DNA from: Bacteroidales bacterium
Lineage (GTDB): Bacteria; Bacteroidota; Bacteroidia; Bacteroidales; F082
NCBI GenBank assembly: GCA_017530365.1
Contig: JAFXMK010000015.1
Location: forward strand, 1 to 52,915
Length of the DNA stretch: 52,915 nt
Reading direction: 5' to 3'
Under the pieces are notes generated by a model. That model was given only the letters and a program-made list of their open reading frames with translations, did not search any database and was not told where the DNA came from. The position numbers were made by a program, and so were the translations under genes. Below are positions 40,820 through 48,894 of this stretch, in pieces (positions within the stretch are counted from its first letter, which is position 1; every line of letters begins with the position of its first letter).

Positions 40820-42369
40820 GAAAGGGGCTTGTCATATATCTCTTCCTCATCCTGACAATCCCTTTGTCAGCGCAACGGGTGTGGACGGTGGGCACCGTTC
40901 CGAACACCCGTCTGGAGAGCGACCTCATCCATGTCTCCGACCCTGACGACATCTTGGCCGACAGTTGCGAGCAGCTCATCAACACGGCATTGAACGCCAT
41001 CCGCGAGCAGGCTGACGTGTTTGTCGTGGCCTTGGGCTCCATCGGCGATGCCGACATCGACGTGTTCGCCAATGAACTCTTCAACTACTGGGGCATCGGC
41101 GACCGTAGAAAAGACAACGGCGTACTGATCCTCTTGGCCAGAGAGCAGCACGATCTGAAGTTCGAGACCGGCTATGGGGTGGAAGAGATCTTGACGGATG
41201 CCCGCTGTCAGGATATCTTCTTGGACTATATGGTGCCGTACTTCATGAAAGACGACTATCAAAGCGGACTCTGCGCCGCAGTGATCCAAGTGGTTGACGT
41301 ATTCGGTGGCGAGGTTCCCGACGGACTCGTCACCATCCTGCCGACCCGGCAGGGAGAAGGAGAAGAAGATGACGATCTCTCCGGCGCGGAATTACTCCTT
41401 GGCCTGATGTTGTTCGTGATGCCTTTCTTCGGTTTCATCGTGTTTATTCTCCAGTTTGTCAGCAAGAAAACCGTGACGGGTAAAAGTTCGAATGCCCTTC
41501 AAGCCAATGTGGTTGACGGTGTGCGGTACGTTAGCGGCAGGTCCGACCAATGGGATGGCAACCCCTGGGGAGGGATGGGCTGTTTGAAAGGCCTACTGTT
41601 CGGCTTTTCCCCTTTGCTGATCTTCTTCATCGTCTATATCATTGAAGGATGGCGTGTGGAAGATCCGGAGCAAATCAGCTACAAGCGCATCCTGTTGTTT
41701 ACCGTCCTTGCTTATCTCACATGGGCGTGCATCAGGCAAAACTGGCGTGCCCTAAGGGTCGCCAACAAGAATGCCAAGGCGGATCCGTTTCCAAAAGCCT
41801 TGTATGAAAAAGCCGACAAAAATAGTCTGACACGTCTTACCCGATGGCTAGCCTTCTGGGTGGGGTGGATCTTCATACTGATTTTCAGACATAAGATTAA
41901 TAAGTCGCACGTATGCCAGTGTCCGGATTGCGGCAGTGAGATGAACACGTTCAACAAATTCCGTTTCACTGATGTGCAACAGAAGGAGATGGCATTGAAA
42001 TCCGTCAGCTACAATCCTTACATTTGTCCCTACGGCCACGTGACGGTCCAGAAAAACTACCCGCTTTCAGGAACCAAGTATCAGGTTTGTCCGTCATGTC
42101 AAGGGCATACTGCGAGAGTATCCAACACCAAAACCATCCGAGAAGCCAACTACGATCACGCGGGGCTCAAACAAGTGACCCATCACTGCGAGTTCTGTGG
42201 CCATACTTGGATTGTGGAGGAGACCATCGCCAAGCTGGTCCATTCCTACAGCGGTTCCAGCTCTTCTTCCTCCTCTTCGAGGAGCTACCATTCCTCTTCT
42301 TCGCACCGCTCAGGTGGATCCTTTGGAGGAGGCCGGTCGGGTGGTGGAGGCTACCATGGCAAGTGGTAA
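40816..42369 (+). CDS. TPM-domain (YgcG-type) membrane protein
   Basis: A 517-residue protein. Signal peptide (1-19) precedes a TPM domain at ~35-150 (DDILADSCEQLINTALNAIR, DNGVLILLAREQHDLKFETG, ILTDARCQDIFLDYMVPYF), a fold with phosphatase-like or chaperone roles in different members. Membrane spans lie at ~196-216, ~258-275, ~290-305 and ~345-360. A Zn-ribbon-like region follows (CQCPDCGSEMN, ICPYGH, VCPSCQGH, CEFCGH, ~370-460), then a Ser-rich tail ending GGGRSGGGGYHGKW, common in YgcG-type proteins. It overlaps the lipoprotein stop by 4 bp. Last chromosomal gene before the integrated element. Confidence 0.83.
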   Translation: MRKGLVIYLFLILTIPLSAQRVWTVGTVPNTRLESDLIHVSDPDDILADSCEQLINTALNAIREQADVFVVALGSIGDADIDVFANELFNYWGIGDRRKDNGVLILLAREQHDLKFETGYGVEEILTDARCQDIFLDYMVPYFMKDDYQSGLCAAVIQVVDVFGGEVPDGLVTILPTRQGEGEEDDDLSGAELLLGLMLFVMPFFGFIVFILQFVSKKTVTGKSSNALQANVVDGVRYVSGRSDQWDGNPWGGMGCLKGLLFGFSPLLIFFIVYIIEGWRVEDPEQISYKRILLFTVLAYLTWACIRQNWRALRVANKNAKADPFPKALYEKADKNSLTRLTRWLAFWVGWIFILIFRHKINKSHVCQCPDCGSEMNTFNKFRFTDVQQKEMALKSVSYNPYICPYGHVTVQKNYPLSGTKYQVCPSCQGHTARVSNTKTIREANYDHAGLKQVTHHCEFCGHTWIVEETIAKLVHSYSGSSSSSSSSRSYHSSSSHRSGGSFGGGRSGGGGYHGKW

Positions 42370-42391
42370 AAACGGAAACGTCATGAAACGA

Positions 42392-42424
42392 CAAAAGCCC
42401 CGAGCATTCGGGGCTTTTGTTTTG
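42392..42424. terminator. Bidirectional terminator between the TPM gene and the tRNA end
   Basis: A 12-bp perfect stem CAAAAGCCCCGA/TCGGGGCTTTTG with loop GCAT and T-rich flanks. It serves the TPM gene on the plus strand and, on the minus strand, would have ended the original tRNA transcript. Confidence 0.85.
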
Positions 42425-42454
42425 GTGACCCGGCTGGGGCTCGAACCCAGGACT
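42423..42454 (-). other. tRNA 3' end fragment: attachment site (att) of the integrated element
   Basis: On the minus strand AGTC, then CTGGGTTCGAGCCCCAG (a perfect 5-bp T-stem with a TTCGAGC loop), CCGGGTC (3' acceptor strand), discriminator A and CCA. No matching 5' acceptor strand GACCCGG, D-arm or clear anticodon arm follows upstream on that strand. This is what a tRNA-integrating element leaves at its distal end; the whole tRNA should lie at the other end, right of the window. CATAATCC just upstream hints at a Met (CAT) anticodon loop but the spacing is not right. Confidence 0.8.
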
Positions 42455-42532
42455 GGATTATGTTTTTCAGAGATTTCCAATCTATTGACCTTCACCGAAT
42501 TAGGTTTATAATTTAATGGATATTTATCTGTG

Positions 42533-42553
42533 TTTTGTGCTGTTTTTGTGCTG
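42533..42553 (+). repeat. Direct repeat TTTTGTGCTG x2, possible integrase arm sites
   Basis: TTTTGTGCTG at 42,533-42,542 and again at 42,544-42,553, 11 bp apart, about 80 bp inside the tRNA end. Paired direct repeats at this distance are typical of tyrosine-recombinase arm-type sites. No integrase gene is in the window. Confidence 0.4.
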
Positions 42554-42570
42554 GTACCATGGCAAAAAAA

Positions 42571-42936
42571 TTACATATTAGCATGAATCCATTCTCGTTC
42601 CTGAATGTTGTCTTCAATTCGATCAATGAAAGCATCGGACGGAAACAACAATTGCATCAGCGTTTCGAAGTCGTGCTGGTTGGTGGGGGCCACGCCAAGG
42701 AACAGTGTCTTCCGCATCGGAATATAGTCTTCCATCTTGCAATAGGACACACACATGTCCGTTTGGTAGTTGCTGATGAAAGCCTGATTGAACTCAATCC
42801 AGATTTCTCCATACTTCCCAAACCTGTAGTCGTATGCGATGCAAGCCCCACTGCCCTTTTCGTCAATCTTAAAGCCATACTCTTTTAGAGCTTCTTCCAG
42901 TTTGAAAAACTTGTCTATTGCTGGTACACTTGCCAT
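42571..42936 (-). CDS. Hypothetical protein, end of the repressor operon
   Basis: A 121-residue protein of no family I recognise (FFKLEEALKEYGFKIDEKGS, AYDYRFGKYGEIWIEFNQAF, LLFPSDAFIDRIEDNIQE). It looks like a compact alpha/beta protein. It is 15 bp downstream of the next minus-strand gene, so it belongs to the three-gene leftward operon that begins with the XRE gene, where prophages often keep lysogeny or immunity functions. Confidence 0.6.
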   Translation of the reverse strand: MASVPAIDKFFKLEEALKEYGFKIDEKGSGACIAYDYRFGKYGEIWIEFNQAFISNYQTDMCVSYCKMEDYIPMRKTLFLGVAPTNQHDFETLMQLLFPSDAFIDRIEDNIQEREWIHANM

Positions 42937-42951
42937 ATCGCTGAGTTTTAA

Positions 42952-43440
42952 TTATCCCCGTTGCTTCAGCACCTCTATCAATTCCGTAACCTTTGCCGTC
43001 AGCTTGTCGATGGAGGCAGCTACTGCTACATTACCCATGATTTCTGGAAGATGCTGGTTTACATAATCACTTCCAAAAGTCTTCCCTATTTCACGACAGA
43101 TTATTCTCATATTCATTATATTAACCTGGTCTGTTTTCAAGTCTATTATCGAATTATTGATAAATGCAATTGGCTCAGATTCCTTGAATTTTACTTTTAG
43201 ACTATTAAACCAGTTTATTACCTCTACCTTGTATTTATCATCTTTCAAAACAATCGACTTTATCAAGACAAAAGCTTCTCCAGCAATCATTAGATCGTCG
43301 TTTATCAAAGCCCAATCTACTATATCATAGGCATTGATAAGCAAATCGCCATATTTTTCTTTGTTTTCTTTCCCATTTTCGATTGCCGAAAAGGTCTTTC
43401 TTAATTCATTCAATCTCTTGATGATTTCTTCTTTTGTCAT
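42952..43440 (-). CDS. Hypothetical helical protein in the repressor operon
   Basis: A 162-residue, mostly helical protein (IIKRLNELRKTFSAIENGKE, NMRIICREIGKTFGSDYVNQ). The C-terminal segment SIDKLTAKVTELIEVLKQRG is coiled-coil-like. There is no signal peptide or membrane span and no recognised domain. It lies between the XRE gene and the 42,571 gene with gaps of 13 and 15 bp. Confidence 0.6.
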   Translation of the reverse strand: MTKEEIIKRLNELRKTFSAIENGKENKEKYGDLLINAYDIVDWALINDDLMIAGEAFVLIKSIVLKDDKYKVEVINWFNSLKVKFKESEPIAFINNSIIDLKTDQVNIMNMRIICREIGKTFGSDYVNQHLPEIMGNVAVAASIDKLTAKVTELIEVLKQRG

Positions 43441-43453
43441 AGTTGCTGATTAT

Positions 43454-43783
43454 TTATTGATTTTTCAAAATGTTGCCAAGTCCTTTGTCTTGGATATAAG
43501 CCAAAACCTCATTGGTTTTACTTTCTTCAACTTCTACCTGAAGAACTACTTTCGTTCGTTGTGGCGTGTCTTCTTTCGGCTGGGTAAACAGGGCCACGAA
43601 GTCCCGTCCAAGTACCTTTGAAATAGTAAACAAATCTTTTACGTACAAATCGTCCTTCTTGAACCATCCGTTCAAAGTTTGCTTCGAAATGCCACATTCT
43701 TTGGCAATCTCGACCATCTTGTAATTGCTTTGTTTACAGGCATCCTGTATAAGTTTGCCTACATGAATTTCTTTTGCTTCCAT
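43454..43783 (-). CDS. XRE-family transcriptional repressor of the element
   Basis: A 109-residue protein with an XRE/cro-type helix-turn-helix at about residues 8-60 (YKMVEIAKECGISKQTLNGW, FKKDDLYVKDLFTISKVLGR) and a short C-terminal extension. The position is diagnostic: it is first in a leftward operon and divergent from the early operon, with promoters and an inverted repeat in the 151 bp between. It is the likely lysogeny repressor; TTAAC-N3-GTTAA sites at 43,905 and 49,313 are candidate binding sites. Confidence 0.8.
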   Translation of the reverse strand: MEAKEIHVGKLIQDACKQSNYKMVEIAKECGISKQTLNGWFKKDDLYVKDLFTISKVLGRDFVALFTQPKEDTPQRTKVVLQVEVEESKTNEVLAYIQDKGLGNILKNQ

Positions 43784-43859
43784 AATATGTTAATTTACAA
43801 TTAATTAGATTAATTTTAGTTTGATTCTGGTAAATTTTTTGATATTTTTTGTAAAAACA

Positions 43860-43892
43860 TTTGTTTTGTAGTAAATTATTTATTTACCTTTG
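43860..43892 (+). promoter_or_regulatory. Early rightward promoter of the element
   Basis: TTTG (43,860-43,863), 21-bp spacer, TACCTTTG (43,885-43,892): the best consensus promoter in the element. Its start site would lie next to the inverted repeat at 43,904. Confidence 0.7.
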
Positions 43893-43903
43893 CACCGTCA
43901 AAT

Positions 43904-43920
43904 ATTTAACGATGTTAAAT
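43904..43920. promoter_or_regulatory. Candidate repressor operator
   Basis: Perfect inverted repeat ATTTAAC-GAT-GTTAAAT, 12 bp past the -7 box and so overlapping the start of transcription. The TTAAC-N3-GTTAA core recurs twice at 49,313-49,342. Confidence 0.6.
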
Positions 43921-43934
43921 CAAAATTCAAGCCA

Positions 43935-44195
43935 ATGGAAAACAACAAAGAAAAGCAAGTGCTCAATGTGAATGAACTAATCGTAGACGGAGAAGAGCTT
44001 CAGGAAGTCATCGCCGTCGAGGTCGCTAACAGATTCCGCGATGACAATCACGGATTCAATTGTAAACAATCCTTCGCGATGTGTTGTAGTTGTGATAACA
44101 ACAAGATCTGCGTTCTTCGCAGATATAGAATGGCGGCATGTGCTGCCGCTGACGAGGCTATACGACACTTCTTTCAACTAAGACAAAATCCTTAA
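43935..44195 (+). CDS. Hypothetical Cys-rich protein, first early gene
   Basis: An 86-residue protein from ATG 43,935; the longer frame would start at the promoter. It has a Cys cluster (CKQSFAMCCSCDNNKICVLR) that may bind metal, and ends RRYRMAACAAADEAIRHF. No family is recognised. First gene of the rightward operon of short, tightly packed genes typical of phage early regions. Confidence 0.6.
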   Translation: MENNKEKQVLNVNELIVDGEELQEVIAVEVANRFRDDNHGFNCKQSFAMCCSCDNNKICVLRRYRMAACAAADEAIRHFFQLRQNP

Positions 44196-44199
44196 ACTC

Positions 44200-44433
44200 A
44201 TGCAAACAATCCAATTAAGCGAGCTTCGGGACCAGTTGACGGCCAACGACTACGAGCTGTTCCGCCGTGGCGTCATCATGGAGTGCCGAGTCACCAACGC
44301 TACCTGGAGCAACTGGACCACGGGCAAGTTCCTGCCCGAGAAGAAGTACCAATCCCTGATCGACCGCGTGGCCGCCCGCTTCGGCCTCACCGTGTTCGGA
44401 ACCGAAGTGGCGGTGGAAGGAGGTAACCAATGA
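44200..44433 (+). CDS. Small HTH-like protein
   Basis: A 77-residue protein. ELRDQLTANDYELFRRGVIM and WSNWTTGKFLPEKKYQSLID resemble the small DNA-binding proteins of Bacteroidota phages that recognise DNA through a cro-like fold; this is an impression only. It is 4 bp after the previous gene and overlaps the next by 4 bp (ATGA). Confidence 0.55.
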   Translation: MQTIQLSELRDQLTANDYELFRRGVIMECRVTNATWSNWTTGKFLPEKKYQSLIDRVAARFGLTVFGTEVAVEGGNQ

Positions 44434-44579
44434 AATGGAAAGTAATGTTACTGAACTATGATTCGGAATGGGTAGAGTACTGCAACTCCCCAACGCTCAG
44501 TTTCGCCATGGAAGCCAATGCGGATCTTCGTCGGAGGGGCTTCCAGGAACATCAAACCAAATTGGTAAAGTGTGTATAA
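44430..44579 (+). CDS. Hypothetical 49-residue protein
   Basis: ATG at 44,430 inside the stop of the previous gene (ATGA). The reading is MKWKVMLLNYDSEWVEYCNS to TKLVKCV. No family is recognised. The translational overlap and clean stop just before the next ATG argue that it is real. Confidence 0.5.
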   Translation: MKWKVMLLNYDSEWVEYCNSPTLSFAMEANADLRRRGFQEHQTKLVKCV

Positions 44580-44582
44580 TCC

Positions 44583-44696
44583 ATGACCGATGAAGAACGA
44601 TATGAATATTACCAGCAACAGGAACGGTACAGGTGGAAGTGCTTTAACTTTCAGTGTGAACTGATCAAATTCTTTGAAAATACGCTAGTCAAATGA
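44583..44696 (+). CDS. Hypothetical 37-residue protein
   Basis: ATG at 44,583, three bases after the previous stop; the reading is MTDEERYEYYQQQERYRWKC to FFENTLVK. The stop overlaps the next start (ATGA at 44,693). Highly charged and aromatic; no family is recognised. Confidence 0.5.
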   Translation: MTDEERYEYYQQQERYRWKCFNFQCELIKFFENTLVK

Positions 44697-45346
44697 CAAT
44701 CTACGATCAAATAATGAATGAAAAAGCAGATTTCAGGGAGAGTTTTTACCGTTTGATTCGGTACCGCTTATATTATAAATTTAAATTGATATTCGAAGAA
44801 TATCCGACAGATAGAGTTGTATCAATAGAAGACTCCATACATCAATTTTATATATATATTGCCGGTGAGAACGGAACTTTCGACATCCTGTTCAGAATTC
44901 GTGACAAAGATCGTTTTCTTGGCTTCTTGTTCTCCACATTTAGGAGATTCCTGATATGGAAATATACGAAACCCTATTTGAATGAACAAAGGTTAACGGA
45001 TAGTTTAAAAGGGCTATCTATTGACGATGACAAGGAGGATCTGTCGGAACTGAAGGAATCCGAGATTGCCGTGTTTGCAGATAAATTCGCCCGCATGGAC
45101 CAATGCCTAGATCCATCCAGATCGATACAACTAACCTTGTCTATGCTTCAAACGGTTAAAGGACGCACCTTGAAGCAATACACCGTTGCTGATAAAATGG
45201 CCATTGGAAGAAATAAATTCAGGTCGCAGGAACTCTATGTCAAAAGATCATTCCTGAAAGCTGTTCTTATTCCGGATTCGTTCCCGGTGGAATTAGACCC
45301 GTATCATCAATCTATGAAGGACAATATCATCAATCGTTCGATTTAA
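44693..45346 (+). CDS. Possible sigma-factor-like protein of the element
   Basis: A 217-residue protein. SIEDSIHQFYIYIAG and RDKDRFLGFLFSTFRRFLIW resemble sigma region 2 (the D-x-x-Q-x-F-Y and core-binding helices). The C-terminal TLKQYTVADKMAIGRNKFRS with ELYVKRSFLKAVL could be a region 4-type helix-turn-helix. It has no other domain. If correct it could direct RNA polymerase to late promoters such as that at 52,486. The similarity is weak; a structural or hypothetical protein is the alternative. Confidence 0.4.
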   Translation: MTIYDQIMNEKADFRESFYRLIRYRLYYKFKLIFEEYPTDRVVSIEDSIHQFYIYIAGENGTFDILFRIRDKDRFLGFLFSTFRRFLIWKYTKPYLNEQRLTDSLKGLSIDDDKEDLSELKESEIAVFADKFARMDQCLDPSRSIQLTLSMLQTVKGRTLKQYTVADKMAIGRNKFRSQELYVKRSFLKAVLIPDSFPVELDPYHQSMKDNIINRSI

Positions 45347-45394
45347 TAAAGATTCTAGAAGACCATTTAACCTTGAAACTAAACCTATACCTCC

Positions 45395-45529
45395 ATGGCC
45401 AACCACACCATCTACATCGCCTGCCCAAACTGCGGTCATGAATACGACGCAAGGCTGCACTGGCTCGTGTGCCCCAACTGCGGGCACGAGACCAACGCCG
45501 ACGAATTGACAATGCAACAAATATTCTGA
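45395..45529 (+). CDS. 44-residue zinc-ribbon protein
   Basis: Two CPNCGHE-type knuckles (IACPNCGHEYDARL and LVCPNCGHETNADE) form a complete four-Cys zinc ribbon in a 44-residue protein. It lies between the sigma-like gene and the DUF5618 gene. Small zinc ribbons in phage early regions usually bind nucleic acid or polymerase; nothing more can be said. Confidence 0.65.
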   Translation: MANHTIYIACPNCGHEYDARLHWLVCPNCGHETNADELTMQQIF

Positions 45530-45536
45530 TTTTTTA

Positions 45537-45544
45537 TAACTTTG
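45537..45544 (+). promoter_or_regulatory. -7 promoter box before the replication genes
   Basis: TAACTTTG, 15 bp before ATG 45,559. No -33 TTG at the right distance, so activity may need an activator. Confidence 0.5.
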
Positions 45545-45558
45545 CAACCTCAACAACA

Positions 45559-45954
45559 ATGGAAAAGAAAAACCCCATAGAAGAAGCCCGACGTTACGTG
45601 GCCAACGCCAAGGATGCCATCAAGAATGCTGAACTTGATGCCAGACTTGGTATTTACAACGACCGTAAATACGTGAAAACAGCCGGCAACACGCTTTGGA
45701 ACGGCTGTCTCGTCGCCTTGGATGCCGCTCTGGGTGTGCGCAAGGGTCTCAAGAAAGGCCAGCGCCCGGATATCGACGATTACAAGGCATCGGCCACCAA
45801 GCGCGACAAAAAACTGCTGGCCGCCATCGTGAAGGGCTATGCTGTCATCCATCTCTCCATGGGCTATGACGGCATACAGGACCCGGATGTGTGCAAGCGA
45901 GGCTTCGTGATTGCCAACGAGATCATCGACCGCTGTGAAATCCTATTGAAGTAG
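45559..45954 (+). CDS. DUF5618-family protein
   Basis: A 131-residue protein from ATG 45,559 (the frame is open upstream, but the promoter box is in between). EEARRYVANAKDAIKNAELD, YNDRKYVKTAGNTLWNGCLV, DAALGVRKGLKKGQ and LSMGYDG match the DUF5618 pattern, an all-helical, HEPN-like family of unknown function in Bacteroidota. It lies 13 bp before the primase-helicase gene with its AGGGGAGGAGG ribosome-binding site. A HEPN-like RNase or a replication accessory role are possibilities only. Confidence 0.7.
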   Translation: MEKKNPIEEARRYVANAKDAIKNAELDARLGIYNDRKYVKTAGNTLWNGCLVALDAALGVRKGLKKGQRPDIDDYKASATKRDKKLLAAIVKGYAVIHLSMGYDGIQDPDVCKRGFVIANEIIDRCEILLK

Positions 45955-45967
45955 GGGAGGAGGTCTT

Positions 45968-48748
45968 ATGGATATCCTTCAACGCATTTACGATGCCACC
46001 AACAGCGGCCTCGATATCATACTGTCTTATTATCCCCAGGCTGCCGACAGCGTGGACCGTGCAAACAAAGGGTTCTCCATCAGGAAGGAAACCGCCCCGT
46101 CGGCCTTCCTGAAAAAGATCAAAGGCATCTGGCGCGTCACCGACTTCGGCGACACGGATCACGCCATGTCACCCATCGATGTCGTGATGAAAGAAGAGAA
46201 CATGGAGTTCAACGAGGCGATATCGCTCCTGGCACAACGATATGGCATCGATACCAGGCTGAACGACCAGGTGAACCGCGCCCAGGTGGAGGCAAGGCCG
46301 GCCACCGACGACGAAAAGGACGGCGACTTCAACTTCGAGACGCACCCCTTCTCCGCCGAAGAGCTCCGGATCCTTGGCAACGGCGTCAAGGAGGAACATG
46401 CCTCCGCACTGTCGTTCTTCGCCTTGTCCTGGTACTCCATGACCAAGAACCGAAAGACCACCACCGTCTTCAGCAACGAGAACTTCCCGATCTTCATGCG
46501 AGAGTGCCACACCAAGGGCGAATCGTTCTTCAAGATACTGAAACCGCTCGAGCCGAAAAAGGAGTACCGCTTCATCTACCTCGGCAAGAAGGAGGCCGAC
46601 TACGTGAACGGCCTGCACGAGCTTCGCAAGGCCCATTCAGAGTTCCTGTCCAACCACGAGAACGAGGAAGAGGAGGAAGGTAAACGCAAGCCTACCAAGC
46701 TGCCCGAGTGCGTGATATGCTCCGGGGAGCGCGATGCCGTCTGTTGCCTGTCGAGGGGATTTCATCCGATATGGCTCAACAGCGAGACGGCCGACCTCTC
46801 CGCCGGCGCCTTCCGCACCCTTCAGTCGATGTGCGAGAAGGTGTGCAACCTGCCCGACATCGACGAAACCGGACGCGCCAGGGCGAAGGAACTGGCGCTG
46901 CGCTACCTCGACGTCCACACCATCATCCTCCCGGACTCCCTCCTTCAGCATCGCGACCGCCGCGGCAACCCTTGCAAGGACATGCGCGACTGGTGCGAGT
47001 TCAACTCCAACCCCCGCGAGTTCCAGAAACTGGTAGACACGGCCAGGTCGTGCAAGTTCTGGGTGGAGAAGAAAGGCAAGGACGCCATCCGCACGGAGCT
47101 CGACGTGGTGAACCTGCTGTGGTTTTTGGAGCTGAACGGCTACGCCCGCCTGGTCGATCCCCAGACCATGAAGGAGAGGATCATCTGCGTTACTGGCAAC
47201 AACATCGTCGGCGAGGTCACGGCCAACAAGATCCGCGACTTCCTCCTGGACTACTGCGGCAAGCGCCACCTGCCGCTCGACGTGCAGCGCACCCTGATAT
47301 CGTCGCGCCTGGTGTCCGGCGTGCTCGATGCGCTGCCGGTGGTCAACGACAGGGTGAATTTCCGGAACCACACCGCCGACAGCCAGTTCTTCCGCTTCGA
47401 CAACGAGAGCGTGGAGGTCACGGCCGAAGAGGTACGCAAATGCCACGACTTCCACATCTGGGAGAGCGACGTGTGCCGCCACCACTTCAAGCGCCTGGCA
47501 CCCTCGTTCACCGTCACCGAGACCAAGGTGAGTGAAACCGAGAGCCGCACCGACTTCACCATCAACGACGACAGCTCGCTCTTTTTCCGCTTCTGCATCA
47601 ACTCCAGCCGCCTCCACTGGCGCAAGGAGTTCGACGCGGCCAAGGCCGCCGGCGACGCCGACTATTTCAACGACCGGCGCTTTTCCGTGTTCGGCGAGTA
47701 CCTCACCGACCGTGAACGCGAGGAACAGGCACGCTGCCTGATGGCCAAGATGTACGCCATCGGATACCTCCTGCATTCCGGGAAGGATCCTTCCATGCCG
47801 TTCATCGTTTGGGTGCTCGAGGACAACGTGATGAACGACGAGGCTTCCTCCGGCGGCTCCGGAAAGTCGTTCATCGGCGCCACCGTCCGCATCCTCAAGC
47901 ACGTGGTGAACCTCGACGGACGAAACCGCCACCTCACCGAGAACCAGCACTACCTGGAACGCGTCGACGAGGACACCGACATCCTCTGGGTGGACGACGC
48001 GCTGAAGTACTTCGACTTCGACAGCTTCTACACGCTGGCCACCGGCACCATGATCGTCAACTCGAAACACGTGAAATCCAAGGAGCTTACCTTCGACGAG
48101 TCGCCCAAGATCGCCATCACCTCCAACTTCGCCCCAAACCGCTTCGACGAAAGCACCCTGCGCCGCTTGCTGTTCGTCCCCATGAGCGACTACTACCACC
48201 AAAAGACAGAGTTCAACGACTACGAGGAGACGCGCCGCATCAGCGACGACTTCAACCAGAACCTCTTCGGGCCTGACTACACCCGCGAGCAGTGGAACGC
48301 CGACATCAACTTCCTGATCGACTGCCTTCAGTTCTTCCTCAGGGAGAAGGCCCGGAAACACGTCGTCTATGCCGACCTCGGCAACATCTACAACCGCATC
48401 AACCTGGCCATCATGGGAGACCAGTTCAACGAGTGGGCCGAGGGCTATTTCCTCCAGGGCGGACCCAACCTCGACGTGATGATCCGCAAGACCGACGTTT
48501 TCAACGACTTCGTGGCCGCCACGGGTCTGAAGCTCTGGTCGGCCTCCAAGTTCAGCCGCGCCCTACAGTCGTTCGTCCGCAACAACGGCCATTACATCGA
48601 CTGCATCAACCCGCCGGAGCTGTGCCCCGTGTCGACTCCCGGGCGCATCGTCCGCAAGGTGCAGAACCGCACCGAGTACTACATCTACATGAAGACCGTC
48701 GGAACCAAGGTGGAGGAGAGGTACAAGGACGACGATATTTTGCGGTGA
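45968..48748 (+). CDS. Primase-helicase (Toprim-like plus SF3/AAA+ helicase)
   Basis: A 926-residue replication protein. The N-terminal ~95 residues resemble the CHC2-type primase module without Cys ligands (GFSIRKETAPSAFLKKI, WRVTDFGDTDHAMSPIDVVM, EAISLLAQRYGI). A Toprim-like region at ~240-330 has VICSGERDAVCCLSRGF and LDVHTIILPDS. From ~600 is the P-loop helicase: SSGGSGKSFIGAT (Walker A, ~630), TDILWVDDALKYFDFD (Walker B, ~672), SPKIAITSNFAPNRFDESTL (sensor and arginine-finger region). It should prime and unwind DNA at the element's origin; the iteron cluster begins about 220 bp after its stop. The strong AGGGGAGGAGG before ATG is unusual here. The gene is distinctly GC-rich at third codon positions, unlike the genes on its left, which suggests modular assembly. 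Confidence 0.83.
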   Translation: MDILQRIYDATNSGLDIILSYYPQAADSVDRANKGFSIRKETAPSAFLKKIKGIWRVTDFGDTDHAMSPIDVVMKEENMEFNEAISLLAQRYGIDTRLNDQVNRAQVEARPATDDEKDGDFNFETHPFSAEELRILGNGVKEEHASALSFFALSWYSMTKNRKTTTVFSNENFPIFMRECHTKGESFFKILKPLEPKKEYRFIYLGKKEADYVNGLHELRKAHSEFLSNHENEEEEEGKRKPTKLPECVICSGERDAVCCLSRGFHPIWLNSETADLSAGAFRTLQSMCEKVCNLPDIDETGRARAKELALRYLDVHTIILPDSLLQHRDRRGNPCKDMRDWCEFNSNPREFQKLVDTARSCKFWVEKKGKDAIRTELDVVNLLWFLELNGYARLVDPQTMKERIICVTGNNIVGEVTANKIRDFLLDYCGKRHLPLDVQRTLISSRLVSGVLDALPVVNDRVNFRNHTADSQFFRFDNESVEVTAEEVRKCHDFHIWESDVCRHHFKRLAPSFTVTETKVSETESRTDFTINDDSSLFFRFCINSSRLHWRKEFDAAKAAGDADYFNDRRFSVFGEYLTDREREEQARCLMAKMYAIGYLLHSGKDPSMPFIVWVLEDNVMNDEASSGGSGKSFIGATVRILKHVVNLDGRNRHLTENQHYLERVDEDTDILWVDDALKYFDFDSFYTLATGTMIVNSKHVKSKELTFDESPKIAITSNFAPNRFDESTLRRLLFVPMSDYYHQKTEFNDYEETRRISDDFNQNLFGPDYTREQWNADINFLIDCLQFFLREKARKHVVYADLGNIYNRINLAIMGDQFNEWAEGYFLQGGPNLDVMIRKTDVFNDFVAATGLKLWSASKFSRALQSFVRNNGHYIDCINPPELCPVSTPGRIVRKVQNRTEYYIYMKTVGTKVEERYKDDDILR

Positions 48749-48862
48749 CAACTTTACTTTGTTAAATACTCTGTCCGACCTCCAGGACATCCGCAAGGAA
48801 GTCATGGCCGCGCGATGACCCGCCGGACACACGACCGTTTCACCTACCGTTATGAACAAGAT

Positions 48863-48894
48863 GCGCCCGCCCCTTCGGCGGGCGCTCCTTTTTT
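48863..48894 (+). terminator. Terminator after the primase-helicase gene
   Basis: A perfect 9-bp GC-rich stem GCGCCCGCC/GGCGGGCGC with loop CCTTC, then TCC and six T. Ends the early/replication transcript. Confidence 0.88.

Noticed and set aside
42423-42500. Complete tRNA gene on the minus strand
   Set aside because: Only the T-arm and 3' acceptor strand are present; no complementary 5' acceptor strand or D-arm within the next 100 bases.
42535-42888. Plus-strand open frame just inside the att site, a tempting integrase start
   Set aside because: It is the mirror of the minus-strand 42,571 gene and shows no tyrosine- or serine-recombinase motif.
46637-48361. Long open frame on the minus strand (574 codons) opposite the primase-helicase gene
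   Set aside because: Its translation is Val/Leu/Glu/His-rich with no domain, as expected for the mirror of a GC-rich gene; the plus-strand frame has clear Toprim and helicase motifs.
48758-48817. Short plus-strand frame with a TTG start behind the primase-helicase gene
   Set aside because: Only 19 codons and no ribosome-binding site; it cannot be separated from chance.
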